Positions 25,055-34,035 of a DNA stretch of 64,000 nt are shown piece after piece (the stretch's first letter is position 1; each line of letters starts with the position of its first letter). Under the pieces are notes generated by a model. That model ran no database searches, was not told the origin of the DNA, and was given only the letters and a program-made list of their open reading frames with translations. The DNA is from Hydrogenophaga sp. (GTDB lineage: Bacteria > Pseudomonadota > Gammaproteobacteria > Burkholderiales > Burkholderiaceae_C), in NCBI RefSeq assembly GCF_030651625.1, contig NZ_JAUSCF010000039.1, positions 1 through 64,000 of the forward strand, written 5' to 3'. The position numbers were made by a program, and so were the translations under genes.

Positions 25055-26224
25055 TCAGCATCCACCGGTCTGGAAAACCACACCAGAGGCAATCAGCGCC
25101 TTGATCTCGGTCTCGCTGAGGTCAAGCTTGCGCAGGATGTATGCGCTATCGCACCCGATCACCGGTGCGGCCGACGGTAAGGCACTGGGTGTGCGGTCAA
25201 ATCGAGGGGCAGGAGCGGGCTGCACAACCCCATCCTGCTCCACGAAGATGCCGCGCGCACGGTTGTGCGGGTGCGCCGGTGCCTCTGACATGCTCAACAC
25301 CGGCGCCACACAGGCATCGCTGCCTTCGAGCACTGCGCACCACTCGTCGCGGCCCTTGCGAAGGAAGAGCCCGGAAAGCTTCTTCTTCAACGCAGGCCAT
25401 TCGGCGCGTTCCCATTGCTGTGCAAAGTGTGGATCATTGACACCGCACTTCTCAAGCAGCAATCGATAAAACTGCGGCTCGATGGCTCCAACGGAGAGAT
25501 AGCGCCCATCCGCGCAGCGATAGTTGCCATAGAAATGTGCCGAACCGTCAAGGAAGTTGCTCTCTCGCTCTTCGCGCCAGGACCCTTTGGCCTTCAATCC
25601 GTACAGCGCCGCCATCAGCACCGCCGCGCCATCAGTGATGGCGGCATCAACCACCTGTCCCTGGCCCGAGCGTTGCGCCTCGTAGAGCGCGGCCACGACG
25701 CCAAGCGCCAACAGCATGCCGCCTCCGCCATAGTCACCCACCAGGTTCAGCGGCACTGCTGGTACTCGATCGACCGGGCCCATGGCGTGCACTGCGCCCG
25801 AGAGCGAGATGTAGTTGAGATCGTGACCTGCTGCCTGTGCCAACGGTCCAGTCTGCCCCCATCCAGTCATGCGGCCGTAGATGAGTTTCGGGTTTCGCGC
25901 CATGCATTCCTTTGGGCCGACACCTAGCTTCTCGGTCACTCCGGGGCGAAATCCCTCGATCAAGACGTCTGCAGTGGATACCAACTGGAGCACGGTCTCC
26001 ACGGCACGGGGATCTTTCATGTTTAGCGCAATGGAACGGCGACCCCGATCGACCACGCTGTCATTGCGCATCAGCGCCTCCAGCGCACCACCTCCCCCGG
26101 TGGAAGGAATGCGGTCCACACGGATCACATCTGCACCCATGTCGGCCAGCATCATTCCGGCGAAGGGGCCTGGTCCTATGCCAGCCAGCTCAATCACCGT
26201 CACGCCTTGCAATGGTCCACTCAT
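25055..26224 (-). CDS. Alpha-methylacyl-CoA racemase-like protein (CaiB/BaiF family)
   Basis: A 389-residue protein with the same racemase motifs as the copy at 21933: AGHDLNYISLSG and LNLVGDYGGGG. The N-terminus MSGPLQGVTVIELAGIGPGP is canonical. It lies between the acyl-CoA dehydrogenase and DUF2889 genes in the first TetR-controlled operon. The two racemases are clearly related but differ along most of their length, so they are probably not a recent duplication and may act on different chain lengths. Confidence 0.85.
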   Translation of the reverse strand: MSGPLQGVTVIELAGIGPGPFAGMMLADMGADVIRVDRIPSTGGGGALEALMRNDSVVDRGRRSIALNMKDPRAVETVLQLVSTADVLIEGFRPGVTEKLGVGPKECMARNPKLIYGRMTGWGQTGPLAQAAGHDLNYISLSGAVHAMGPVDRVPAVPLNLVGDYGGGGMLLALGVVAALYEAQRSGQGQVVDAAITDGAAVLMAALYGLKAKGSWREERESNFLDGSAHFYGNYRCADGRYLSVGAIEPQFYRLLLEKCGVNDPHFAQQWERAEWPALKKKLSGLFLRKGRDEWCAVLEGSDACVAPVLSMSEAPAHPHNRARGIFVEQDGVVQPAPAPRFDRTPSALPSAAPVIGCDSAYILRKLDLSETEIKALIASGVVFQTGGC

Positions 26225-26285
26225 GAAGGGGCTCCCAAATGGCAGCGGTGGAAATCTTTCTGGATCACTTGTTTCATATCCCTCC

Positions 26286-27446
26286 TCACATTCGCTTTGC
26301 GACTTCTTCGAGCATCACTTCAGTGGCCCCTCCACCAATGGTGAGAATCCGTGCGTCGCGTGCCATGCGCTCGACCGGGGTGCCGATCATGTAGCCGGTG
26401 CCGCCATGCAGCTGCAGGCAGGTGTGCACCACCTCCTGCAATGTCTCAGCCGAATACGCCTTGAGCATCGACACTTCGCGCACGATGTCTTTGCCCTCGT
26501 CGATCATCTGTGCGCACTGGTAGGTGAGCGCGCGAACTGCAGCTGTCTTCGAGGCCATCCATGCGAGTTTGTTACGCACCACCTGTTGGTCCCAAAGCGA
26601 CTTGCCGAAGGCTTGGCGCTGCTTCACGTACTCCACCGTGAGTTCGATGGCTCGTGATGCCGTGCCTGAGCTGAGCGCGCCGATCACCAGCCGCTCGTTT
26701 TGGAACGTGCTCATGATGTAGTAGAAGCCCTTGCCCTCCTCGCCCAGCAACGCGTCGTGTGGCACGTGCAGGTCTTCCAGGTAGAGCTCGGCGGTGTCGG
26801 ACGAACGCCAGCCATGCTTCTCGAGCTTGCGGGCAATCTTCAGGCCTGGATTGCCCTTCTCCACGATGAACAGCGAAATGCCTTTGCTTCCCTTGGCATG
26901 CGGGTCGGTACGGGCTGCGACGATGTAGATGTCGCCGAAGACAGCGTTGGTGATGAACATCTTCGATCCATTGATCACCCACCCGCCATCGGTCTGTACT
27001 GCACGCGTCTTGATGCCTGCGACGTCGGAGCCTGCGTGCGCCTCTGTCACACAAATAACGCCCACCTTTTCTCCGGCACAGGCTGCCGGCAGGTAGCGTT
27101 GCTTTTGCTCGTGCGTGCCACGGTGCGCGATGTGCGAGAGCGACATGTCACTGTGCACCGTGAGCGCGGAAGCCACACCGCCGTAAGTGGAGCGAGACAG
27201 TTCCTCGCCCAGCACCAGTGAGGACAGCGCACCCAGGCCGCCGCCACCGTACTCCACCGGGTGTCGCATCCCCAGGAAGCCCATGCTCCCCAGGTCGCGA
27301 AAGACGTGGCGAGGGATCTCGCCACTCAGCTCCCAAGCGTCCCCGTTGGGAACGATCACCTCTTCCACATAGCGGCGCAGTTGCTCGCGCACCATGCGAA
27401 GGTCTTCGTCGACGATGTCGGGCTCATTGAAATAGGGCAATGTCAT
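26286..27446 (-). CDS. Acyl-CoA dehydrogenase
   Basis: A 386-residue FAD-dependent dehydrogenase: VICVTEAHAGSDVAGIKTRA and MFITNAVFGDIYIVAARTDP line the FAD and substrate site; QLHGGTGYMIGTPVERMARD closes the fold. The loop position of the canonical base reads IGGGA, while NERLVIGAL supplies a glutamate as in long-chain and isovaleryl-CoA enzymes. The ATG at 27446 has GGAGA upstream and lies 29 bp from a TetR-type operator that overlaps the promoter. First gene of the operon with the racemase, DUF2889 protein and crotonase. Confidence 0.85.
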   Translation of the reverse strand: MTLPYFNEPDIVDEDLRMVREQLRRYVEEVIVPNGDAWELSGEIPRHVFRDLGSMGFLGMRHPVEYGGGGLGALSSLVLGEELSRSTYGGVASALTVHSDMSLSHIAHRGTHEQKQRYLPAACAGEKVGVICVTEAHAGSDVAGIKTRAVQTDGGWVINGSKMFITNAVFGDIYIVAARTDPHAKGSKGISLFIVEKGNPGLKIARKLEKHGWRSSDTAELYLEDLHVPHDALLGEEGKGFYYIMSTFQNERLVIGALSSGTASRAIELTVEYVKQRQAFGKSLWDQQVVRNKLAWMASKTAAVRALTYQCAQMIDEGKDIVREVSMLKAYSAETLQEVVHTCLQLHGGTGYMIGTPVERMARDARILTIGGGATEVMLEEVAKRM

Positions 27447-27478
27447 GGACAAGTCTCCAGGTAATTTATCAATCATTA

Positions 27479-27498
27479 TAGTCCGACTCGTCGGATTA
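27479..27498. promoter_or_regulatory. TetR-type operator, site 1
   Basis: TAGTCCGACTCGTCGGATTA, a dyad with CCGAC/GTCGG core, lies between the divergent acyl-CoA dehydrogenase (start 27446) and TetR (start 27595) genes. On the minus strand it abuts a perfect TATAAT (27475-27480), so it occupies the spacer of the dehydrogenase promoter. One of five related sites in the window. Confidence 0.75.
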
Positions 27499-27594
27499 TT
27501 AAAGGCCTGACAAGAATGGCTTAATCACGATCCCAGCGGGTACACTCACGCCTCGCCAGGGTCGCCTAAGCGACCTATGAAAGGGAACCCCCAC

Positions 27595-28188
27595 ATGCCA
27601 CGCGTGCGATCAGATGACTACGACACCAAGAGCCAGTCCATCATGGACAGCGCCGCCGCACTCTTTTCGAAGGTTGGCTACCCAAACGCGAAGATGCAGG
27701 ACATCGCCCAGGCCTGTGGCGCAACCAAGTCCATGCTGTACCACTATTTCCCCACCAAGGACGATCTGCTCAGTGCGATGCTGACGGAACATCTTGAGAA
27801 GGTGATCGCCAGCGTAGACGAGGCGGTGTCGAGTGCCAAGCCAGTACAGGAGCGTTTTGCGGTCTTCATTCATACTTATGCGCAGAAGTCCGCACAGTCG
27901 CGCAGACGACACGTCATTGCGATGAACGATGTGAAGTTCCTGCCCAAGGCGATGCAGGCACCGTTGCGCCAGCTCGAGAGAACCGTCACCGACCAGGTAG
28001 CATCCCTGCTGCGCGAATTGAATCCTGGCCTGCAGGACCACATCTACAAGCCCTACACGATGATGCTGATCGGTATGCTCAACTGGACCGATTACTGGTA
28101 TCGCCCGAGTGGACCGATGAAATCCGACGAGCTATGCGACCGAATCACGCGCCTGTTCTTACACGGTTTCATGGCGGAGAAAAAGTAG
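27595..28188 (+). CDS. TetR-family regulator (PaaR-like), first of three paralogues
   Basis: A 197-residue regulator. MQDIAQACGATKSMLYHYFP is the TetR helix-turn-helix, and the RSDDYDTKSQ N-terminus is typical of PaaR-type repressors that respond to aryl- or acyl-CoA. The C-terminal part (about 70-195) is the ligand domain. The start at 27595 was preferred to an ATG 18 bp upstream because AAAGGGA precedes it and the family begins there. It is transcribed away from operator site 1, so autoregulation and control of the divergent operon are likely. Confidence 0.85.
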   Translation: MPRVRSDDYDTKSQSIMDSAAALFSKVGYPNAKMQDIAQACGATKSMLYHYFPTKDDLLSAMLTEHLEKVIASVDEAVSSAKPVQERFAVFIHTYAQKSAQSRRRHVIAMNDVKFLPKAMQAPLRQLERTVTDQVASLLRELNPGLQDHIYKPYTMMLIGMLNWTDYWYRPSGPMKSDELCDRITRLFLHGFMAEKK

Positions 28189-28250
28189 CGCCACAAAAAT
28201 GGATCCGACCACTGCCTTGATGTATTGGCAAGTTTTCAAGATGCGCCCAT

Positions 28251-28277
28251 AAAACCGCGGGACCAGTGATCCCGCGG
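28251..28277 (-). terminator. Intrinsic terminator of the leftward Liv operon
   Basis: CCGCGGGA and TCCCGCGG form an 8-bp stem with a 7-base loop; on the minus strand it is followed by TTTT. It starts 10 bp after the stop of the periplasmic binding-protein gene. It could also stop the TetR transcript coming from the left, though without a T-run in that direction. Confidence 0.7.
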
Positions 28278-28286
28278 TCCATTGGC

Positions 28287-29441
28287 TCACTCAACTGTCT
28301 TATGGGTGGCGGCAGCCGGGTCTGCCTTGAGCAGGAACAGCTTAGGTGCGGCCAGATGATTGGTCGCCGTGAAGCTGATAGGTGTCATGGCGCCAGTATC
28401 GAGATTGGTCACCTTGGCCAGCTCAGCATTGGTGCAATCCCATGTGAGTGCCTTGCCACACCGACCCATGGCATCAAACAACGCGCGGGTTGCTGAATAG
28501 CCTGTGAAGGAATATCGGTTCGTCCTTGCCAGCTCTTCGGGCGAAAGGTGCTTTGCCAACTTGTCCATGAAGCCTTTTGCCTGCGGCGAGCTCTCAAGGT
28601 ACACGTAGTCCACGGTGTAAACGTTCTCGCCAGCCGATCCCATCAACTTGGCACTGGCGGGCACGCGTGACACGTAGGTCACGCCGACAGGGATCTTGTG
28701 GCCTATACGTTCGAGTTCCTTGACCATGGCCACGTTTTCACCGAGCACGCCACCGGCCATCAGGGCCTCGGCACCGGCCTGTCTGACTTTGAGGATCTCT
28801 GACGAAAAATCGGTTTGTCCCTTCTTGTAGATCTGTGTTGAAACGACTTCCAGCTTCTTGGCCTTGGCGGCCCGATCAAAGCCGGCTCGCACGTTCTCGC
28901 CATAGTCGTCGTCCTGCGAGATCAGAGCCCATTTTTTGCCCGGGTATCGATCGGCCATCTTGGCGACGAGCTCATCCACCGCATCCGTCATGTCGTAGCC
29001 GACTGCAAAAACGTTCTTGATCACCGGTTTATACAAACCTTCATAGGTGGTAATCGGTGCCATTGCCGGAAGGCCCGACTGCACGATCAGCGGCATGGCA
29101 GCCTGCGCCTGCGCGGTACCGGACACCGAGGTGAGCGCGAACACCTTGTCGCTGTTGATCAACTTGCGCACGCCCTGGATGGTTCGCGAAGGCACATAGC
29201 CGTCGTCCTCAGAAATCAAGCGAACCTTTCGGCCATTGATGCCGCCGGCTGCATTCACCTCGGCGATCGCAACCTTTACACCCAGGTTGTGCGCTACGCC
29301 GAGCAAAGCGGGTGGACCCGTCAGGGGCAGGATGTCGCCGACGACGATCTCCGTGTCCGTGACGCCCTGCTGGGCGGTGGCGGCGAGGCAGAAGCCTGCG
29401 CCCAGCAAACCGACGGCGAGTTGATTCAATTTCAGTTTCAT
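28287..29441 (-). CDS. livK: ABC transporter periplasmic binding protein (LivK-type)
   Basis: A 384-residue exported binding protein of the branched-chain amino acid/amide class. The signal peptide ends near LAATAQQGVTD; TEIVVGDILPLTGPPALLGV and INGRKVRLISEDDGYVPSRT are the standard N-terminal lobe motifs. AAGGAGA precedes the ATG at 29441. Members of this class in catabolic clusters often bind aromatic or alicyclic acids instead of leucine. It is the last gene of the livF-livG-ligase-livH-livM-livK operon and lies directly before a terminator. Confidence 0.9.
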   Translation of the reverse strand: MKLKLNQLAVGLLGAGFCLAATAQQGVTDTEIVVGDILPLTGPPALLGVAHNLGVKVAIAEVNAAGGINGRKVRLISEDDGYVPSRTIQGVRKLINSDKVFALTSVSGTAQAQAAMPLIVQSGLPAMAPITTYEGLYKPVIKNVFAVGYDMTDAVDELVAKMADRYPGKKWALISQDDDYGENVRAGFDRAAKAKKLEVVSTQIYKKGQTDFSSEILKVRQAGAEALMAGGVLGENVAMVKELERIGHKIPVGVTYVSRVPASAKLMGSAGENVYTVDYVYLESSPQAKGFMDKLAKHLSPEELARTNRYSFTGYSATRALFDAMGRCGKALTWDCTNAELAKVTNLDTGAMTPISFTATNHLAAPKLFLLKADPAAATHKTVE

Positions 29442-29485
29442 GGTGTCTCCTTGTGGTTGGGTAGGTAGCCGGGGTGAAAAAGAGG

Positions 29486-30532
29486 TCAGTAGCGCAGGGG
29501 CCAAAACACCCAGGTATGCCGGATGTCATGCCAGATACCGCGAAGGCCACGCGGATCGAAGCGCAGGAAGCCAATGATGGCCAGGCCATAGAGCACGCTT
29601 TTGACCTCATGCGCACTGGTGGTCATCACGTCCTGCAGGCGTCCGCCGAGCAATTGCACGAACGAGCTGAACACCTCGGGCAGCGTGACGATGAAGATGG
29701 TGCCCAGCACCGCACCCAGCACCGAACCCAGACCGCCCACGATGATGATGGCCAAGGCCTCGATGGACAGCAGGAAGGGGAATCCCTCAACGCTGACGAT
29801 ACTCATGTAAATACCCATGAGCGCGCCCGCGATGCCGGTGAGCGCGGCGCTGATGAGAAATGCGAGCAGCTTGTAGCGCACCAGACTCACACCCATGGTG
29901 CGCGCTGCGATGTCGTTGTCTCGCAGAGCTACCAGAGCACGCCCGAAGGACGAGCGCCGCAGGTTGAGTGTGACCAGCACGGCCAGCATGCACATGACCA
30001 TGCAGAACCAGTAGAAGGCGCGGTCACTGGAGAGATCGAAGCCCAACATGCTAGGGCGCGGCACCATGATCCCGCGGCCTGCTCCAGTGAACGTGCCGCC
30101 AGCCAAAATGGCCGCACTCACGATGTGGCTGAAGGCCAGCGTCGTGATCGCCAGATACAGACCATGAAGGCGCAGCGAAGGAATGCCCACCAGCAGGCCG
30201 AAGAACGCCGGCACCACCGCCGACAACACCAGAGCGAGCTCTGGGGGCAGGCCTATGCGCGTGACGCCGATCGCATAGGCGTAGGCGCCCAGCATCAGAA
30301 AGCCCACATGCCCCAAAGAGATCAACCCGGCAAAGCCTGTGAGCACCGTCAGGCCAAGCACACCCACTACTGTGAACAGAATGATGGTCAGGTACGACAA
30401 TGCCAGGTTGCCCAGCAGGAACGGGGCTGCGACCAGGATCACGATCAACGCTGCAACCCATGCCTTTACCGCAGGTGAGTCCGTAAGGACAATCAACCCG
30501 CTGTAGTTCTCTTTGAAATATCCGCTTCGCAT
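29486..30532 (-). CDS. livM: ABC transporter permease (LivM-type)
   Basis: A 348-residue integral membrane permease with about eight to ten segments; LTGFAGLISLGHVGFLMLGA is the LivM signature and FSHIVSAAILAGGTFTGAGR precedes the loop that contacts the ATPases. It forms the translocation channel with LivH. The ATG at 30532 overlaps the stop of livH (TGATG-type overlap), so the two permease subunits are made in equal amounts. Confidence 0.9.
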   Translation of the reverse strand: MRSGYFKENYSGLIVLTDSPAVKAWVAALIVILVAAPFLLGNLALSYLTIILFTVVGVLGLTVLTGFAGLISLGHVGFLMLGAYAYAIGVTRIGLPPELALVLSAVVPAFFGLLVGIPSLRLHGLYLAITTLAFSHIVSAAILAGGTFTGAGRGIMVPRPSMLGFDLSSDRAFYWFCMVMCMLAVLVTLNLRRSSFGRALVALRDNDIAARTMGVSLVRYKLLAFLISAALTGIAGALMGIYMSIVSVEGFPFLLSIEALAIIIVGGLGSVLGAVLGTIFIVTLPEVFSSFVQLLGGRLQDVMTTSAHEVKSVLYGLAIIGFLRFDPRGLRGIWHDIRHTWVFWPLRY

Positions 30533-31404
30533 CAGACTCTCTCGATTCGTTTTTCACCAAACAGCCCGTAGGGCCGCACCATGAGTACCACCAGAATCAA
30601 CGTGAAGCCGGCGACGTCCTTGAGCGTGCTTGACAGGTAGCCACCCACCAGGTTCTCGAACACTCCGATGATCAATCCGCTCACACCTGACCCGAGCACC
30701 GAGTCGAAGCCGCCCAGCACGGTAGCCGGGAAGGCTTTGAGGCCGAGCTCGAACACCGTCGGTGTAAGGCCATAGATCACTGCGAAAAGCGCTCCGGCCA
30801 GCCCCGCCAGACCCGAGGCCGACGCCCAGGCGACCGCTTGCACCCGCGCGGTGGACACACCCATCAGCCGTGCGGTTTTCTCGTCGGCAGCGACCGCCCG
30901 CATGGCCACACCGAAACGGCTGTGCCCAAGGAAGTACCAGAATCCCGCCACCGCCAGCAACAGCGCGCCGAGCACACCGAGCTGGCTCACGCGCAGGCCG
31001 ATATCGCCTATCTGCACGATGTCGTCCGCCCCGGCCACCTCAAACTTGTGTGGGGATGCGCCCCAGATGATGGTGACCACCGAGCGCAGCACAACAGCCA
31101 GACCCACCGTCACCAGAACCACCGAGAGCACTGGCTCGCCGAGCATGGGGCGCATGATCAAGCGCTCGCAAACAAGCCCCAATACCGCGCCGATCAACAC
31201 CGCCAGAAACACCGTCATCAAGCTGCCGGTCCCCAGTGTTGTGGCCAGCGCCCAGGTTGTGTAGGCGCTGAGCATGCCCATTTCGCCTTGTGCGAAATTG
31301 ACGATACCCGTGGCCTTGTAGATGACGGCAAAGCCCATGGCCACAAGGCCATAGATGGCACCGACCGCCAGACCAGAGACCACCAGTTCAATGAAGTAAC
31401 CCAT
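30532..31404 (-). CDS. livH: ABC transporter permease (LivH-type)
   Basis: A 290-residue permease: LAVGAIYGLVAMGFAVIYKA and GIVNFAQGEMGMLSAYTTWA are the LivH signature, and LGGFDSVLGSGVSGLIIGVF closes the C-terminal half. It pairs with LivM. The ATG at 31404 overlaps the stop of the acyl-CoA synthetase gene, so transport and activation are translationally linked. Confidence 0.9.
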   Translation of the reverse strand: MGYFIELVVSGLAVGAIYGLVAMGFAVIYKATGIVNFAQGEMGMLSAYTTWALATTLGTGSLMTVFLAVLIGAVLGLVCERLIMRPMLGEPVLSVVLVTVGLAVVLRSVVTIIWGASPHKFEVAGADDIVQIGDIGLRVSQLGVLGALLLAVAGFWYFLGHSRFGVAMRAVAADEKTARLMGVSTARVQAVAWASASGLAGLAGALFAVIYGLTPTVFELGLKAFPATVLGGFDSVLGSGVSGLIIGVFENLVGGYLSSTLKDVAGFTLILVVLMVRPYGLFGEKRIERV

Positions 31405-33263
31405 CACGACCCTCCGTAAATGATCTCGAGCTCTCGAGCAAATTTTTTGTTGATCAAGCCACGTCGGACCTTCTGAGTCGCAGTGAGCTCACCGTCGTCG
31501 TGATCCAGCTCCTTTTCCAAGAGCACGAACTTGCGAACGTTCTCCACTCGAGCGAAGCGTGAGTTCACGTCATCGATCACCTTCTGGATCAGTTCGATCA
31601 CCTCAGGCATCTGAGTGAGCGACTTGTAGGTGGTGTACTGCAGGTCGCGTTCACCGGCCCACCGGCCGACGGTATCGAAGTCGATCTGGATCAAGCCGCC
31701 AAGGAACTTCTTCCCCTCGCCCACCACGATCGCCTCGCGCACGAAGGGGCTGTCCTTCATGGCGTTCTCGATTTCGGAGGGTGCGATGTTCTTCCCGCCA
31801 CTCGTGATGATGATGGCCTTCTTGCGGTCCACCACCGCGATCTCCCCATCACCGCGCTGCTCGACAATGTCTCCAGTGGCGATCCATCCGTCTGGAGAGA
31901 GGATGTCGGCAGTTCCCTTGTCGTCGAACAGATAGCCTTTGAAAACGCCGGGCGAGCGCACGAACACTTCGCCGTCGTCCGCGATGCGCCACTCCACGCC
32001 TTCCATGGCAGGCCCGCAACTGCCCGAGATGAACGGCCGTCCAGGCAGTTGCACGAAGGCCAGGCCGCCGGCCTCCGTCAGACCGTAGCCCTGCCCCACC
32101 GGCAGCCCGATGATGTCGAAGAACTTCAGCGTTTCAGGCGACACCGACGCGCCGCCACACATGCGGGTGTGCGTACGGTTCAAGCCCATGTGGCGCTGCA
32201 TGTTGCGAAACAACAGCAAATACCAGAAGCCAAACTCCAGTCGGTCGCCCACAGCCGTGAGCCTGCCCTGAGCTGCGCGCCGATCAGACAGCACCCGCCC
32301 GCGCTTCATGCCCAAGCGGTACAGCCAACGCTGCACGCGCCCGCTGTCCTTCATGCGGAACTCGAAGCCTTGTTGCAGCTTTTCCCAGATGCGCGGCACG
32401 CCCAGGAAGAAGGTGGGTCCGATCTCACGGATGTTGGAGGCCACAGTGTCCACCGATTCCGCGAAGTTGACGCAGCCGCCCGAGATCAGGTGCTGCACAG
32501 TGGAATAGGTGCGCTCGGCCACGTGGCACAGCGGCAGATAACACACCGACTCAAACGCCTTACCCGTCATCTGGCGGGCCACCATATAGGCATAGGCGCC
32601 GTAGACGAAGTTGCGGTGCGTGAGCATCGCGCCCTTCGGTGGCCCGGTGGTGCCCGAGGTGTAGACGAGGATGTTCACATCGTCCGGCATCAGCGCATCA
32701 ATTTGCGCATCGAGCCGGCCTTCTGCCTCGGGGTCTTCGGCCACCAGCTGGTCACCAAGCGCGAGCAGGTGCTCGAAGCCGTGCGGCTGGCCCGGCTCGT
32801 AATGGCGCAAGCCCTTCATATCCACGCAGAAGATATGTTGGAGGTGTGGCAGCCCGTTGCCATTTCGCCTGGCGTCGAGGACCTTGTCGGTCTGCTCTTG
32901 ATCGCCCGTGATCGCCAGCTTGGCCTGGCAGTGGCTGGCGATGTACTGCACTTCGGCCCATGGATTGGTTGGGTAGATACCCACAACTTGCACGCCAATC
33001 ATCTGCGCGCCCAGGTCGGCGTAGAACCACTCGGGTATGTCTTCGGCCGCAATGATGATACGGTCGCCGCGCCGCAGGCCCAGTTGGGTCAGGCCGTGCG
33101 CTACACGACGCGCAGTGCGGTAGTAATCAAGCCAGGTTCGCCCCTGCCAGATGCCATGTATCTTCTCGCGCAAGGCAATTTGTGCACCGCGTTCATTTGC
33201 CTGCAGTCGCAGCAATGCGGGCATCGTGACCTCGCCTCGGATCAGTTGTGCGTGGTCAAGCAT
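31404..33263 (-). CDS. Long-chain-type acyl-CoA synthetase (AMP-forming)
   Basis: A 619-residue AMP-forming ligase. The nucleotide motif YTSGTTGPPKGAMLTH lies near residue 200, GQGYGLTEAGGLAF is the A5 motif and DGWIATGDIVEQRGDGEIAV the A7 motif, followed by DRKKAIIITSGGKNIAPSEI. The length (with a large insertion after A3) is that of FadD15/ACSBG-type long-chain synthetases. It sits inside the Liv transporter operon, so it probably traps the imported acid as its CoA thioester (vectorial uptake). It starts at 33263, overlapping the end of livG by 8 bp. Confidence 0.9.
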   Translation of the reverse strand: MLDHAQLIRGEVTMPALLRLQANERGAQIALREKIHGIWQGRTWLDYYRTARRVAHGLTQLGLRRGDRIIIAAEDIPEWFYADLGAQMIGVQVVGIYPTNPWAEVQYIASHCQAKLAITGDQEQTDKVLDARRNGNGLPHLQHIFCVDMKGLRHYEPGQPHGFEHLLALGDQLVAEDPEAEGRLDAQIDALMPDDVNILVYTSGTTGPPKGAMLTHRNFVYGAYAYMVARQMTGKAFESVCYLPLCHVAERTYSTVQHLISGGCVNFAESVDTVASNIREIGPTFFLGVPRIWEKLQQGFEFRMKDSGRVQRWLYRLGMKRGRVLSDRRAAQGRLTAVGDRLEFGFWYLLLFRNMQRHMGLNRTHTRMCGGASVSPETLKFFDIIGLPVGQGYGLTEAGGLAFVQLPGRPFISGSCGPAMEGVEWRIADDGEVFVRSPGVFKGYLFDDKGTADILSPDGWIATGDIVEQRGDGEIAVVDRKKAIIITSGGKNIAPSEIENAMKDSPFVREAIVVGEGKKFLGGLIQIDFDTVGRWAGERDLQYTTYKSLTQMPEVIELIQKVIDDVNSRFARVENVRKFVLLEKELDHDDGELTATQKVRRGLINKKFARELEIIYGGS

Positions 33264-34035
33264 GCTCGGCCTCCGAACCCAGGTAGGCACGCATGACCAC
33301 GGGGTTCGCGGTCACTTCGGCCGGCGTACCTTCGGCGATCAGCATGCCAAAGTCCAGGACGTATACACGGTCCGACAGATCCATCACCACCTGCATGTCG
33401 TGTTCGATCATCAGCACGGCCACACCAAACTCGTCGCGAATGTCGAGCGTGAAGCGACCGATGTCTTCTTTTTCTTCGCGGTTCATGCCAGCCACGATTT
33501 CGTCCAGCAACAGCAGACTGGGCTCGCAAGCGAGCGCGCGCCCAAGCTCTACACGCTTTTGCTGACCATAGGCCAGTTGAGAGACCGGCTTGTCCCGCAA
33601 CTCTTCGATCTCCAGAAATTCAATGATCTCCTCGACCTTGCGACGCGCCGCGATTTCCTCACGCCTGGGACGGCCCCAAAACATCAGCGCTTCCAGCACC
33701 GTGTAGTTGAAATGCACATGGCGACCGGTGAGCAGGTTTTCCACCACCGTGCCGTGCTTGAACAGCGCCAGGTTCTGAAAGGTGCGGCCAATGCCGGCGC
33801 GCGCGAAGTCCGCAGATTTCAGTCGTGCCGTGTCCTCTCCTTTGAAGAAAACCTGCCCCGCGCTCAGGTCGAGAACGCCGCTGATGAGGTTGAAGGTGGT
33901 TGTCTTGCCAGCGCCGTTGGGGCCGATCAGGCTGACAATCTCGCCCGGCATGACGCGAAGGCTCACGTTGTTGACCGCAGTGACACCACCGAATTTCTTT
34001 GTTGCACCGCGCACGTCCAGAATGGGTTCGTTCAT
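33256..34035 (-). CDS. livG: ABC transporter ATPase (LivG-type)
   Basis: A 259-residue ATPase: Walker A GPNGAGKTTTFNLI near residue 40, LAYGQQKRVELGRALACEPS containing the ABC signature, and LLLDEIVAGMN as Walker B. The C-terminal DRVYVLDFGMLIAEGTPAEV is LivG-like. The ATG at 34035 overlaps the livF stop by 4 bp; a GTG further up is possible. It powers the LivHM channel together with LivF. Confidence 0.9.
   Translation of the reverse strand: MNEPILDVRGATKKFGGVTAVNNVSLRVMPGEIVSLIGPNGAGKTTTFNLISGVLDLSAGQVFFKGEDTARLKSADFARAGIGRTFQNLALFKHGTVVENLLTGRHVHFNYTVLEALMFWGRPRREEIAARRKVEEIIEFLEIEELRDKPVSQLAYGQQKRVELGRALACEPSLLLLDEIVAGMNREEKEDIGRFTLDIRDEFGVAVLMIEHDMQVVMDLSDRVYVLDFGMLIAEGTPAEVTANPVVMRAYLGSEAEHA

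Noticed and set aside
32049..33296. 415-codon plus-strand frame
   Set aside because: Antisense to the acyl-CoA synthetase; rich in histidine and arginine with no recognisable motif.
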